Of a DNA stretch of 64,000 nt, positions 36,301 to 47,524 are shown piece after piece. The DNA lies in contig NC_019873.2 in assembly GCF_002234675.1 (NCBI RefSeq), forward strand, positions 13,032,235-13,096,234, read 5' to 3'. The number at the start of each line of letters is the position of its first letter. Positions within the stretch are counted from its first letter, which is position 1. A program made the position numbers and the translations under genes. The notes under the pieces were generated by a model. That model did no database searches. It saw nothing but the letters and a program-made list of their open reading frames with translations, and was not told the origin of the DNA. The stretch is from Oryzias latipes (lineage: Eukaryota > Chordata > Actinopteri > Beloniformes > Adrianichthyidae).

Positions 36301-39300
36301 CAATCGCCCCAATCTGCTCCATGCTTTTAAAAAAAAAAAAAAATATTTTCCGCATCTGTCTCCTCTTGCTTATCATTCCTGAACCTTTCCCTCATTTGTC
36401 TCTAACTTCTCCCAGACCTGTCCCAGTCCATTCTCAAACATTTCCCTTATCTTTCCCGCACTTGTCCCACACATGCTCCTCACGTATCCCTGCCATATTC
36501 CTCATCTGTCGCATATATTTCCCACACCTGTTCCAAATTTGCCTCTTTTATCAGTCCCACACTCCTCAGGTTTCACTCCTGTCCCGCATACGTCCATCTC
36601 CTGTCCTTCATGTATCCCACACCTGACTCACACTTTTCCCTCATCCATCCCACATGTTCCTCACATGTTCCACACATCTTTCACCTGTTCCTCACCTGTC
36701 TTTGACTCTGTCTTGCAATCCAGTGATCTCCAACTGTTTTTAAAAATGTTTCTTTTATTTACCTTAATGAAATTGGCCAAGTCTTTGAAAGAGATTTGTT
36801 TATAAATATATTTCAGATTAGATCTGGTTCAAAATCAAAGTTGTGTTTCAGGGGAGTCTGGCTTTCAGCAGTGGTCCAACATTTGTGACTTGTCTCTTTC
36901 AGAGGGGAATCACATAAAGATGTTCATGCGTGGCAGACCAATCACGATGTTCATCCCGTCAGATGTGTTGAACTATGACGATGTCCGAACTGAACTTCCT
37001 CCTGAGAGACTTAAGCTGGAATGGGTGTATCCTTGATTCTGCAGAGTGTTGTGGTTGTTTTTATTTTTATAGTCAGAAGTATTCTCTACATTTTGTTTGT
37101 CTAAACTAGGGGTTTGGAACTTCCAACACTTAAAGAACCATTTGGGTCGACTATAACCTGATAGGAGCCACAAAGTCATCTTTAGAAAAATGCAACATTG
37201 TTACTATTGTAGTAAATATAAGTAAACTATTGTTATGTTTTTTTGGCCAAACTACGTCTTTTTTCTAAATATGAGGTAGTTTATAACAGGGTTTCACATG
37301 ACTTCTTTTCAAAATGCCACATAGGATCATCTCACTGCAGCAAATGTAGTAGGAAGCATCGTCCCAGCATTGATGAAAGGGAAACAATAGGCTAATCACA
37401 GATGACGTTTATTGGTACACATCGGTCATACATTTATTAACCTAGCTAACATTAATCACAAATACATATTTAGCAGCGATGGCACAGAGTTGAAACGATC
37501 TTCTGGACGATTTTTCGGAAATCAGACAGAACTTCTGTTTTTCTGGTGAATCTTGGCAGAATCTTAAGCCCTAGTCTGATTGACAACAGTCAGAGTGACG
37601 TGGATTGACCACTGTCTGCAGTCCCACCGATGGTGTCTTTTAGCTGAGTGCATTCAGGGCTTTTTGACCAACTTTTGAGAGGTCAGGATAACCACCAACC
37701 TCACTCAAAAGTGCAGACCCTGTTTTGAGTTCTGGTCTTGGTGCAGGTTTTCCTTAACTGTCTTCAGGTACGGTTACCGTGGCAGAGACTGCAGAGCAAA
37801 TATCTACCTCCTTCCAACTGGCGAAATAGTTTACTTTGTGGCATCGGTTGTGGTTCTGTTCAACTACGAGGAGCGGACTCAGAGACATTACCTCGGACAC
37901 ACTGATTGCGTGAAGTGGTGAGAAACGTGTGACTCGGCGTTGTGCTCCTGCTAGCTGCTGCTGCTGCGAGAAACTGACGTTTCTGTTTCCACAGTCTGGC
38001 CATTCATCCCGACAAGATCCGCATTGCCACGGGGCAAATTGCTGGAGTGGACAAAGATGGACGGGTAAGTGTGTGAAGCTATGACTGATGGAAATTTGTT
38101 TGGAATTTTAGTCTTTTTGACGATTTGTTTTAATTTTTATTTTTTTTGTTCTAAATTTTTTTTTTTAATTGTTTGAAGGTAGTCATTGAGTGTAAGTTAT
38201 CAACCTGGAAAGGAATCGTGAAGTTATGAAGAAGCAGCAACTAGTTGGCAACAGTTGAAGAACCTCCAGAGTTAGACCAGAGTCTAGGAAAAAAATGTCA
38301 ATTCTAAAAAAAGGAAAAGCAGAAATTGGGTTGATAAAATTTCAGCCTGTTCTGAAAACCAGCGGCTCGGTTCCTGAGTCGACAGCAGGACTTCTGATGG
38401 GACCGGTTCCTCTCCCTGCAGGCACTGCAGCCTCATGTCCGGGTCTGGGACAGTGTCAGTCTCTCCACTCTGCAGGTTATCGGCTTGGGAACGTTCGAGC
38501 GAGGCGTTGGCTCTCTGGCTTTCTCCAAAGCTGTGAGTATGGGCTCAAAGCATCATGGGAAGCGCACTGACATTTGTATGGCTGCTCAGTCAGTCACAAG
38601 GTTCTTGTCGTGCCGCAGGACTCGGGTCAGCACCTGAGCGTGATTGATGACTGCAACGACCACATGCTGACTGTTTGGGATTGGCAGAAGAAGTCCAAGA
38701 TCGCAGAGATCAAGGTGAGCATCTTTGTCCCAGCTAGCTGTCAAAGCTTTTGTGGAATGTTCCCAGAGCTCTAACTGCTGTGTGTGGTTCTAACAGACCA
38801 CCAATGAGGTGGTCCTGGCAGTGGAGTTTCACCCCACTGACCCAAACGCCATCGTCACCTGCGGAAAGTCGCACATCTTCTTCTGGACCTGGAACGGAAA
38901 CTCTCTTGTCCGGAAACAGGGGATCTTTGGGGTGAGTTGCATCTTTGTGTTTCTATGGAAACGATGCACCAACATAAAGTTTTCAGGAGGAGCGTCTATG
39001 CTTTAGAACGAGCGGTTTTTTGTCGTGACCTATGATGAACATGTTCTGGTGTGATCAGGAAAGACTGAACCTGTGATGTTGTTATAGAACAAACACTGAT
39101 GTTCTGCTGAAAAGCAGGAGCCTCCATTGCTTTCTGCAACCTTTTTGTGTGGAGGCCTTTGGAGTTTGACGGACCTGCTGAGGTCCTGCCGGTGTTTCAG
39201 TGCAGAATGAGAGGCAGTGTGAACTGGAAGGCTTCTTCTAAAGTACTAAAATGTGACTAAAGTCAGTCTCTGTCTTTGCCTTGTCCCTGGAGTGGTTGTG

Positions 39301-42300
39301 TCTCACACTCTGCATGCAGCTCCAGATGAAGCGACTTGGAAGCAGTCGAGGGTTTGTTGCCTTGACAATGGGTACAGCACAGAACAATCGGTTGCTGGTT
39401 CTCTTGCTCAAAATTACCCTCTCGGTTCTGCTGGAGTGCAAAAAGTGTAAAAGTTTATTTTCTGTGATCGGCTGCTGAGGCTCAAAACTAGGGTTGGGCG
39501 ATGTCCCCTAATTTGGCCGTTGACGATGTTTGCTGTCAACCATCGGGATGGACGATGACATCGTCTGGGGGGGGGGGGGGGGGGGGGGGGGGTAATTTTA
39601 CATTTTTCGTTCTTATATAACTGCTATTCGTTATTTTGCTTTTTTCATTTTATTTCCCAACTAATGGTTAATCCGCAATGATCCAGTATAAACTGAGGGA
39701 AGTGACTAACAGAAAAAGTAACAAGCAAAATAGAAAAGAAGTGGTCCGCTCCCGCACTTAACTAGCGAAGTGGACCGGCGGAGGGCGGATTTACAGCTTT
39801 ATGTTTGATGGGAGGGGGGGGGTACATGAGCGGTATGTGTGGGAGATTTAAGACTGCGATCCGTCCCGCAGCTCTAGGGGTACTAGCTACCGAACTCAGA
39901 ACCGGGTCTAAACGTGTGTCTGAGCACAGTTCGGATCGTCAGCAGACACACAGCGGTTTGAGCTTCAAAGCAGAAATGTCGCTCAGTCCTTAGAAAACAT
40001 TCAAACAATCACGCGGATTTGTGTTTCCAGTCGTGTCCCGACTAAATAAAGGCTGATGTTATTCTTACACGTTTACGTGCAGCGCCACCCAAAGCTAATG
40101 TTGTTAGCCCGTGTTAGCATACTGCTAATCCTGGCTTCGTTCAGAAAAAGCACTGACCACACGGATTAAAATTCAAATGATGAGCGAACAGGTGTTTCAT
40201 AATAACCGTAACATTATTAAAAGCACGTTTAGAAGATCGTCTCGTATTTTACCGAGCTGACATGTCAATGTATATAGCTGCTCGCCGCTGTTATCGTTTT
40301 GTATTGATTTGTTACCTTCAATAAAGTTTGGAAAAAAAGCCGCTCGGCGGAAGTTGTATCCTCTTCCGGTTTTCAAACTGCGCATGTGCGAATACTGCGC
40401 ATGTGCGAATGATTTATTCCGACCGAAATTGTGACCTTAAGGCCCGTACACACCGGGACGAATATTCGCCAGGCGTTATTCGCCAGCGTTTTTCGCCACG
40501 TTTTTTGTGTTCACACCCAGGCGATTTTCGCTGACGATGAGTGGAGTGAACATGCAATTTCATTCCCTGACATTAGATGGCGCTTAATGTAAAACAGAAA
40601 TACTCCTGTACACAAGGTGGCGCTGCGCAACTTTACGCTTCTTAAAGTCGCTTTTCACTCAGAAGAAGAGAGCAAGTATTTACACGCTTGTCAGAATCAA
40701 ACAAAGAAAACATGAATATTTCAAGCACCAGTAGCTCCAACTGGTGCTTGGTTCGGGGATATTTTAGAATGTCCGTCATTATTGCTTCGCGGCTGTGTGT
40801 AGACGCTACTTGGCGTCTATCTTCTTCGCTGGTATGTGTGCTCAGCAAGGCAGTTTTGTGTTTGAGCGCCCCCAAGTTGTGTTTTACTGTAACTTCAGAA
40901 GCTCCAGACACGTGAGCAAAAGCGCCATTCTCATTGGTCGAGTAGATTTCGACGCGACGCGTCGAAAAAAAAAAACGAACCCGAGGCGTTTTTTTTTTTT
41001 TGACGCTTTAACGCCTGGCGTTTTTTCGCGTCGGTGTGCACACTCTCGTTGGTGCCCTTTGTTTAGTCACGAGGCGTTAAACGTCGGCGAAAATCGCCGG
41101 CGAAATTCGTCCCGGTGTGAACAGGCCTTAAGTGAACGTTTTTATATTCTGAAAACATTTTTCTGGGCCCATCTACACGGTTGGATACTAATCCGACCAT
41201 TGATCCCATCAAGATATTTTGTACATGTAACCGCGGCTTATGGTGTCGACGCGCAACGTGGCGGGGGCGTGGCATCACGATGGTGGTCTCTCCATCGGGA
41301 TGTCAGTCACCCATCACGATGGACGATGATATCGTCCATCGGCACAACCCTACTCAAAACAGATGCAGAGGAACAACGCAGAACCTCCTACTCTGTTCAG
41401 AAACGGTTTCATATGTGAAGTCCACGTCTGTGTTTCTGGTCTAACAGTGTGAACCATTCTGTGTCTGGGATCCAGTGTTGGTCCTGGTCTTGCTTCAGTC
41501 CAATCTTTTCTTATTGTTCCTGCAGAAATACGAGAAGCCAAAGTTTGTTCAGTGTCTGGCATTCCTGAGGAATGGAGACATCTTGACGGGAGATTCTGGA
41601 GGATACCTCCTGGTTTGGACCCGCAACTCTGCTGACGCCCCTCCTGCAAAGGGACCCAGAGGTGAGGATCTCATGTAAAACCTTCCTGCTATCCACCAGT
41701 CATTTCTTGACGTTTAACTGCCTTAGTTAAGGAAGTTATCTTTAATTACTGACTTATCTAATTTTTAAATGCACATTCAGCTGAAAAGAAAGCAGATGAA
41801 CAGCATTTGTCCTTGTATGAATGTTGGTATCGTGGCCCCTCACTGTATTACAGTCTCCCTGTTTCATTTTTTTATTCAGCTAGACTTTGCTTTATTTTGT
41901 TTTTACAAAAAACTGTGCATTGTGTTTTGCATCCTGATTGGCTGTTGACCTGGTCAATCAATCTCTCCTGTGCTGTGTCTTCTGTACAGAAAGCGTTTGG
42001 CTTGCCAGAGTTACATTTACATCGCGAACAGATCTTTGTTTTCATTTTTTAATACTGGACTTATTTTTGTAAAAAGGTTTGAACTTGGAGAGTTTAAACA
42101 AGAGAGAAAAGTGCAAAAATGTCTCACTAAGTTTTGGCCTCAAGTGGATAAATAATTTGCTAAAAATGTATGACACCATTTACCGATGTACTGATTGCAA
42201 GGGACTCAAAAACGTCTTTATTCTTAGAATTCTATCTGATGGTGAACTTGATGGTTGAGCCTGGGATAGTTTGCACTGGGGATAACATCATGCACCAGCC

Positions 42301-45300
42301 CCAGACACGTTTGGCGGCACAATGTGTCATCTTGGTTGTTTTTATGCACCTTTACCAGTTGAGAGGAGAAGGCTGGGACATGGCGGTTTAAATGCTTGTG
42401 TCTTGGTTGTGCTGACTCTACAGCCTGGCTTTTGCGTTTCTTTTGTGTTAAATTCCCACTCTGATCATTTTTGATCTATTGAAAAAAGGGTTCCCAGTTG
42501 TCTTTTAATTGATTATGCAGTTTTTAGCCAAAATAAAAAAAAACGTGTTGTTGTCTGGGATATAGTTTCTGTAGAGCAGAAACTATAGAGAGCACCATTC
42601 CAGCTCAGACGAGGAAAGCAAAGACGCACACGGATCTATTTGTTTGCTGTAAAGTTCCCCATTTCTGCGAAAACAAATCGCTGCAGGACAAACGTCTCTA
42701 AAACTTGAATGGGTCCGAACAGATCACGTCTCACTTTGGCGTCGGGGCAGGTTTTCAGCTCGTCTGATGTGTTCCTGTCCTTAAGGCAAACTAACCAGTA
42801 CTTTCAGCTGATCAGGTTCACACTCGCAGGCTGACTGGATCACTTTTGTGAACAGAAGTTGCCGTAGGGTTTGGCCAAGGTCCACCAAAAGCTTGTTGAA
42901 CAGGTCTGAAGGGAAGTGCGGCCAAGATTTAAATGTTTTTTTAAACGTTTAGTGATTAGTGAAAACTGTTTTTTGATTTTACTTCTTAACACAAATAGGA
43001 TTTTACTTTTTCTTTTTTTTAGAAAACAATAAAAACAGCTAAACAGAAAACAAAATGAAATGGAACATTAAAAAGCTTGATTGAGGTAAATGGAACACAA
43101 GTAGATTATAAAACCTAAAACTTTTAGCTGCAGGGAGAGAAAGATGCAACTGGTTGTAGAAAGAAAAGAGCAGCAGATTTCTGTGTTTTTCACTCTCAGC
43201 TGACAGTATTATGTTCATTTAGTTTCCACTTCCCACTCCCAGTTTATTTAAACCAGGGCAGGTACTCGAGATCAACCCGGGCCGTTTTCCAGCTCAGTTT
43301 GCTCTGCTTTCTACTAGGGGAGTAACCATGAATGGATTTTTATTCCTACGATCCAACCAGATCGATCTGTCTCTGGCAAGTTTTTAATTGAATTGGCTAT
43401 AACATTATTAAATTGTTTTAAAATAAAATAAATTAATTATATTGGAAAATACTATTTGGATTAAGACATGATAGGTTTATTTTACTTTAACATAAAAACG
43501 GCCGACTGCATCATGAATTTAGCAGAGACATGTGACCATACAGTGTGCTAGAATGTTCTAATGTTCCCATTGGAGTATTTTAATGTGGAAAAACCAAAGT
43601 GAACTTTAGGAAACTGAAATGTGAATGAATTTGACATTCATTCTTGCTTATTTGTTTGTTTTTACACATATTTAATTACTAAAAGGCATCTGTAAAAGTT
43701 CACCTGCACTATTCAGAACCCAGGTATTTATCTCTGAGGCATACTGGTTTCATTTTTTGTAGAGAATGTCCTGGATCTATTTTAGGTCAGTGAATCGAAA
43801 GGAATCGGATTGTTCAAAATGAACCAATATGTAATATAACTATGAATCGTATCGTTAACCACAAATTATATGAAACAAATCGTTGTCCCCCCAAAAATTA
43901 TAAACGCTGACCCGCAAGCCATGGGAGGGCCAGTGGATGGGACTCCCCCTTATTGAAAAGGGAGGGAGCTGGCAGTAAATGACTGAATTATGCCCTCATT
44001 TCTCCCAGTGTTACAATAATGCCACCTATTGTGAGACAGTTTTCAAGAGAAATACCGTACAAAACAAAACTTTATGGTGAGTTGATTCTAGTGACAGTAA
44101 AACAAAAATGTGACAAAATAGTCTATTCCAAGGTTTGTTTGTCCTAGCAACCAAGAAAAGAGATTCAGTGAAATGTTAAAGTAATGCTGACATTTTTGGT
44201 CAAAGTTATACATCACTGTTCTTAATCAAGTATCTTGTGCTTTTAGTGCCCCCATGTGACGTAGAGGGTCTTTAAATGCTGCCTCACCTTTGACCTCATT
44301 GGCTGCCCTCCATATTCACAACTAAATAAGTTCCATTTCATAAATGCCCCGTTTTGTGTCTGTGTGTCCTTACAGCCTTACAGATCAGTCGGCAGGTGGC
44401 GGCTCATGAGGGAAGTGTTTTCTGCATGTGTGAGATGAGGAGCGGCTCCCTGCTGACCGGTGGAGGCAAAGACCGGAAAATCATCTTATGGGACCACGAA
44501 CTGCGAGCAGAGCGGGACATTGAGGTACCACTCGGGTCCCTGTTTGCCCCCCAAAAGTGCCAGGAAGTCACCCATCATAACCCTCAAGTCTCTGAAATGA
44601 AGGAACTGAGCCGTCTGCGTTTCTCTGCAGGTTCCGGATCAGTATGGAACCATCAGGGCAATAGCTGAGGGAAAGGGGGAAGAGTTCCTGGTTGGAACGT
44701 CCCGCAACTTCCTCCTGAGAGGAACCTTTAATGATGGCTTTCAGGTGGAGGTGCAGGTAAGACTCTACGAGATTATCTTAACTTTGTTACGCCACATGAG
44801 GGGCTAGCATACGGCCCCCTCGGCAAGGTCCACTTTGTGCCTTTGAATGAATTCAGGTCCTCTTTGTGGTGCATTTAGGGACATACCGACGAGCTGTGGG
44901 GTTTGGCGTCTCACCCTTCCAAGGAGTTGTTCCTGACGTGTGCTCAGGACCGGTTGGTCTGCCTCTGGGATTCCACGAACCACAAGCTGCAGTGGAGTCG
45001 CTCGCTGCCGGTGTGGAGAACAGGGTCTATGGACAGCTGTTTTAGTAGTAACGAATAGTTGACTGGTAGATTAAGCTTCTCCTCCTCCTCTTCTTCAGGA
45101 ACATGGACACTGTGCAGACTTTCATCCCAGTGGAGCTGTGGTTGCCATAGGAACCCATTCCGGGAGGTCAGTAAGGGTGTTGAATACACATGCATATATT
45201 TATATACATCGGACTAGGTCTGCACAATAAATCACAAATGAATCGTTATCACCATATCAAGCTGTGCAACACGTAAATCCCAAAAGTTGGCAAAAATTGT

Positions 45301-47524
45301 GATAGATGGTAATCTTAAACTTGCTAAAACAATCTTATGGCAGTATTTTGCGAATCAAATAAATCCCTTTATGCATTTGACCAATCGGATGGACTCCTTT
45401 ACATCATTGACCAATTAGAAGGAGAGCTTTTATGTTAGATGTTCGCCTTCTATGTAGATGTGGGTCATTTGGAGTGTAATAGAAGTCATGTTGACTCCTA
45501 TTTAAATTAAACTGTTACAGTGAAATGAATTTGTTTTTGGTTATTTTGCTATTTGTTCATGTATCGCAAGTTCTATCGTCATCGCAATATTGATCACTAA
45601 TATCCCTATATCTGACCATACATTCTTTATAATGCTGTCCACCTGAAACATGCTAGTGTCCTGTTATCCTGACAGATATTTTCCCCAATGTTCAAACTGT
45701 CCTGATGTTCCAATATCCTCCAAATCTTCCAAAACTCCTCCCAGTGTTCTGTCTTGATGTTTCACCTGACCTCCTGGTGCTCTAACTGTAAAATTCTTAT
45801 TTCTTTTGTCTGGATCAGTCAGTTGTCCTGATATTCAAAATGATCTGCGTATGGATATCCTGAGGTTCTGTTGTCTTGATGTTTTTTCTTTCCCCCTGAT
45901 GTTCTAATTTTACTCCTGATCTTCCAGGTGGTTTGTTCTGGACGCTGAGACTACAGACCTGGTGGGGATCCACACTGATGGGAACGAGCAGCTGTCAGTG
46001 ATGCGTTACTCCGTAGGTGCGTAAAGTCAGGCCGGCGGTGTGCCGTTAAGTCTGTGTTGGAGAGAACTGTAATTCCCAGCATGCCCCTGTGTCCTCTGCA
46101 GATGGCACCATGCTTGCCGTCGGATCTCACGATAACTTTATTTACCTCTACAACGTGCTGGAGCGAGGACACAAGTACAGCCGATATTTGAAGTGCTCGG
46201 TAAGTGTTTGTACCGGTTCCTTCTGTAGAAATGGGAACGCTCAGTTTAACAGTCAAAGAACCCAGTAGTTCTAAACTCAGAGATGGAGATGATCTTGTTG
46301 AAGATGTTTTGATCATCAGTTACTTTAATGTTTCCTCAGGGACATTCCAGTTACATCACACACCTGGACTGGTCACCTGACAACAACTTCATCATGTCCA
46401 ACTCTGGGGACTACGAGATCCTCTACTGTAAGTACAGTTTATCGCAGTACCTTCAAGCTGAAGTGCTGTGTAGTACTTTAGGGTACTTTATGGTACTGTG
46501 TGGTAACAGATCTTTGTTCAAGGGGACGTTCCAAACGGCTGTAAACTGATTCGGAACCGATCCGACTGCAAAGACATCGACTGGGCCACGTACACGTGTG
46601 TCCTGGGATATCACGTGTTTGGTCAGTACACATCGGCGTGAGGTTTACTGCGGCCTGTGTGGACTCTGTGCAGTAACACTGTTCTGTTGCAGGCGTTTGG
46701 CCCGAAGGCTCAGACGGCACCGACATCAATGCTCTGGTGAGATCTCACAACAGGAAGGTGATTGCTCTGGCGGATGACTTCTGTAAAGTTCACCTGTTCG
46801 CCTACCCGTGCTCCACCTTCAAGGTAATGCAGCAGCAAGCGCACTCGCACACATCAGAGCACCTGTTTGTGTCTGTATGAGGCAATGAACATTTACAACA
46901 ACACACTGATGGCGAGTACACAGAACTTGACGCCACGACGGCGGTTATTTAGTGGGTAATGACACCCAGCTAAGGTTAAAATCACGCCGAATGGGATGTG
47001 AATGTGTGTGGATGTAATCTGGAACTGCAAACGGCATCTGTGGCTAACGGTCATCTGTGCGTTTGCAGGCCCCCAGCCGTAAGTACAGCGCCCACAGCAG
47101 TCATGTGACCAACGTCAGCTTCCTCTACAACGACAGCCACCTCATCTCCACGGGGGGCAAGGACACCAGCATCATGCAGTGGCGTTTGGTGGGGAAAGCT
47201 TCTCTGTCGCTCACAGACAGCCCCGTGACTAACTCCGCCCCCCGCCGGGCGGAGCCTGTCGTTGCCCTTTCGGATCCCGTGCCTGCCACGCCAATAATGG
47301 AGCCCAACCCTCCCCCGACTGCTAACGGAATCCAGAAACCCTCCCTGGAAGTGTCTCCCCTCACTGAATTGATCCCACCCTCTTCTGAGCTGACCCCGCC
47401 TCATTCTGAGTCCACCCCTCCCCCCTCAGACAGTACGGTGAGTCTGAAGGACAGCCTGGAGCCAAGCGATGACACGGCCACACCCAGCGATGAGGGGTTG
47501 CCGCCACTAACTCCGCCCTCGTAA
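25326..47524 (+). CDS. eml4: Echinoderm microtubule-associated protein-like 4
   Basis: Cytoplasmic microtubule-binding protein of interphase and mitotic spindles (family knowledge). 24 coding exons: 25326-25350, 28816-29001, 29069-29189, 29477-29650, 30888-31028, 34418-34443, 34564-34602, 36903-37026, 37768-37917, 37995-38064, 38422-38532, 38619-38714, 38797-38931, 41526-41661, 44376-44524, 44631-44756, 44879-45010, 45099-45166, 45928-46016, 46102-46199, 46340-46427, 46523-46621, 46693-46823, 47069-47524. All phases agree; 2970 nt code 989 aa (human EML4: 981). Residues about 9-70 form the trimerising coiled coil (DRLSALELRVQQQEDEL); then a basic Ser/Pro-rich linker; the HELP motif (IKMFMRGRPITMFIPSDV, from about residue 240); then tandem WD propellers (HTDELWGLASHPSK, THLDWSPDN, STGGKD). 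The tail from about 880 is Pro/Ser/Thr-rich. Closest to EML4 by the MDGF start and linker. The exon 4 donor (AAAAG|GTTTTT) is weak. Confidence 0.96.
26280..26302. repeat. Poly-C run of 23, eml4 intron 1
   Basis: Uninterrupted C homopolymer followed by an A run. Confidence 0.9.
27689..27980 (-). mobile_element. tRNA-derived SINE, fullest copy
   Basis: The minus strand starts near 27980 with a tRNA-like head: A-box TGGAGCAGCGG (about 27958-27968) and B-box GTTCAATTCC (about 27915-27925). The body is shared with 14209-14463 and 62430-62632, and the end carries repeated taccattt. It is inserted in the piggyBac-like element. Confidence 0.75.
28340..28435. repeat. TC / AC / poly-C / AC compound microsatellite
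   Basis: (TC)n near 28342-28365, (CA)n 28379-28396, C14 at 28397-28410, then (AC)n to 28433, with interruptions. Confidence 0.85.
32091..34055 (+). mobile_element. hAT-type transposon, copy B (with insert), eml4 intron 5
   Basis: Ends CAGTGTTTTTCAACC / GGTTGAAAAACACTG match copy A at 14962. The flanking 8-mers ctctacac and ctctagaa match 6 of 8 and resemble the nTCTAGAn target of many hAT elements. The outer halves align with copy A; 32271-33360 is an insertion. No transposase coding. Confidence 0.8.
32271..33360 (+). mobile_element. LINE-type retrotransposed insert with poly-A tail
   Basis: A 1090-bp insert ending in 35 A (33326-33360), flanked by a perfect 15-bp target-site duplication ggaatataaaagatc (32256-32270 and 33361-33375). 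Copy A keeps the uninterrupted site. The first about 460 bp are extremely GC-rich; the 3' part has a stem-loop near 33200-33250 (aggggtttattca..tgaataacccct) and is shared with 60739-60963. The features fit target-primed reverse transcription of a 5'-truncated LINE. Confidence 0.8.
34418..34443 (+). CDS. eml4: eml4 exon 6, 26-nt microexon
   Basis: Acceptor ttcttttag|ACATAAAG and donor GTGCAG|GTAAGC. It completes the DKHK motif conserved in human EML4 and then codes EPVVSA. Entering phase 2 and leaving phase 1, it cannot be skipped alone without breaking frame. Confidence 0.75.
34564..34602 (+). CDS. eml4: eml4 exon 7, 39-nt probable cassette exon
   Basis: Acceptor tttcatag and donor GCAG|GTAAGT. 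It codes ASKMSTREKNSQA just before the HELP exon. Both borders are phase 1, so inclusion or skipping adds or removes 13 residues in frame. Serine- and lysine-rich, it sits in the basic linker that contacts microtubules. Alternative use is inferred from symmetry only. Confidence 0.65.
35110..35895. mobile_element. Degenerate hAT-like non-autonomous element
   Basis: Starts with cccgtggtcaccaaccc, the usual end of a common fish hAT MITE. Near the right side it has the decayed 'acgggccggtctgtgaaaattggcc' region and an aaggttgg end. No clear target duplication; boundaries are approximate. Confidence 0.4.
36060..36720 (+). repeat. Pyrimidine-rich degenerate tandem array, eml4 intron 7
   Basis: About 650 bp of loosely repeated units such as tcccacacctg, ctcacctgtc and tgttcctcac. 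The plus strand is strongly C+T biased. Units vary too much for a fixed period. Confidence 0.6.
37105..37190. mobile_element. hAT-like element fragment
   Basis: The stretch aggggtttggaacttccaac..cttaaagaaccatttgggtcg is a decayed form of the common fish end 'aggggtctgcaacctt..aagagccatttgg'. Only one end is visible. Confidence 0.4.
39567..39592. repeat. Poly-G run of 26
   Basis: Uninterrupted G homopolymer on the plus strand inside the hAT-like element. Confidence 0.9.
40379..40412. repeat. Tandem pair of ctgcgcatgtgcgaat
   Basis: Two direct copies of a 17-bp unit. Each contains tgcgcatgtgcg, one base from the NRF1 consensus TGCGCATGCGCA. Any regulatory role is inference. Confidence 0.6.
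40441..41127. mobile_element. Nested TTAA-targeted DNA element
   Basis: A 687-bp element between TTAA (40437-40440) and TTAA (41128-41131). Terminal repeats ggcccgtacacaccgggacgaat and, reversed, ggcctgttcacaccgggacgaat agree except at two positions. TTAA target sites fit the piggyBac or Kolobok superfamilies. The 207-codon open frame across it has no transposase motif. It is nested within the hAT-like element, so it is younger. Confidence 0.75.
43316..43890. mobile_element. Degenerate element with mirrored atgaat/attcat ends
   Basis: Starts aggggagtaaccatgaatgg and ends in tatgaatcgtatcgttaacc, resembling fish hAT-type MITEs that begin 'aggggtgtaacgat'. The ends are decayed and no target duplication was seen. 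Lies in eml4 intron 14. Confidence 0.4.
45205..45620. mobile_element. Degenerate MITE in eml4 intron 18
   Basis: Opens with ggtctgcacaataaatcacaaatgaatcgttatc and closes with atcgtcatcgcaatattgatcac, mirrored words typical of a common fish non-autonomous element ('gggctgcacgat..aatcg'). Confidence 0.45.
45640..45930 (+). repeat. Degenerate tandem repeat, eml4 intron 18
   Basis: Recurring tcctgatgttct / gtcttgatgtttt words at irregular 20-60 bp spacing, ending right at the acceptor of exon 19 (45928). Confidence 0.6.

Larger units (their letters stand above)
39489..41352. mobile_element. hAT-like transposon in eml4 intron 13
   Basis: Flanked by a perfect 8-bp duplication ctcaaaac (39481-39488 and 41353-41360). 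Ends are tagggttgggcgatg and its near complement catcggcacaaccctа-type end (tagggttgtgccgatg when reversed). Subterminal 'gggatggacgatgacatcgtc' repeats occur on both sides. No transposase frame. It contains a 26-base G run and the nested element at 40441-41127. Confidence 0.8.

Noticed and set aside
40795-41418. A 207-codon plus-strand open frame
   Set aside because: Runs across the border of a nested transposon into hAT sequence and has no transposase motif.
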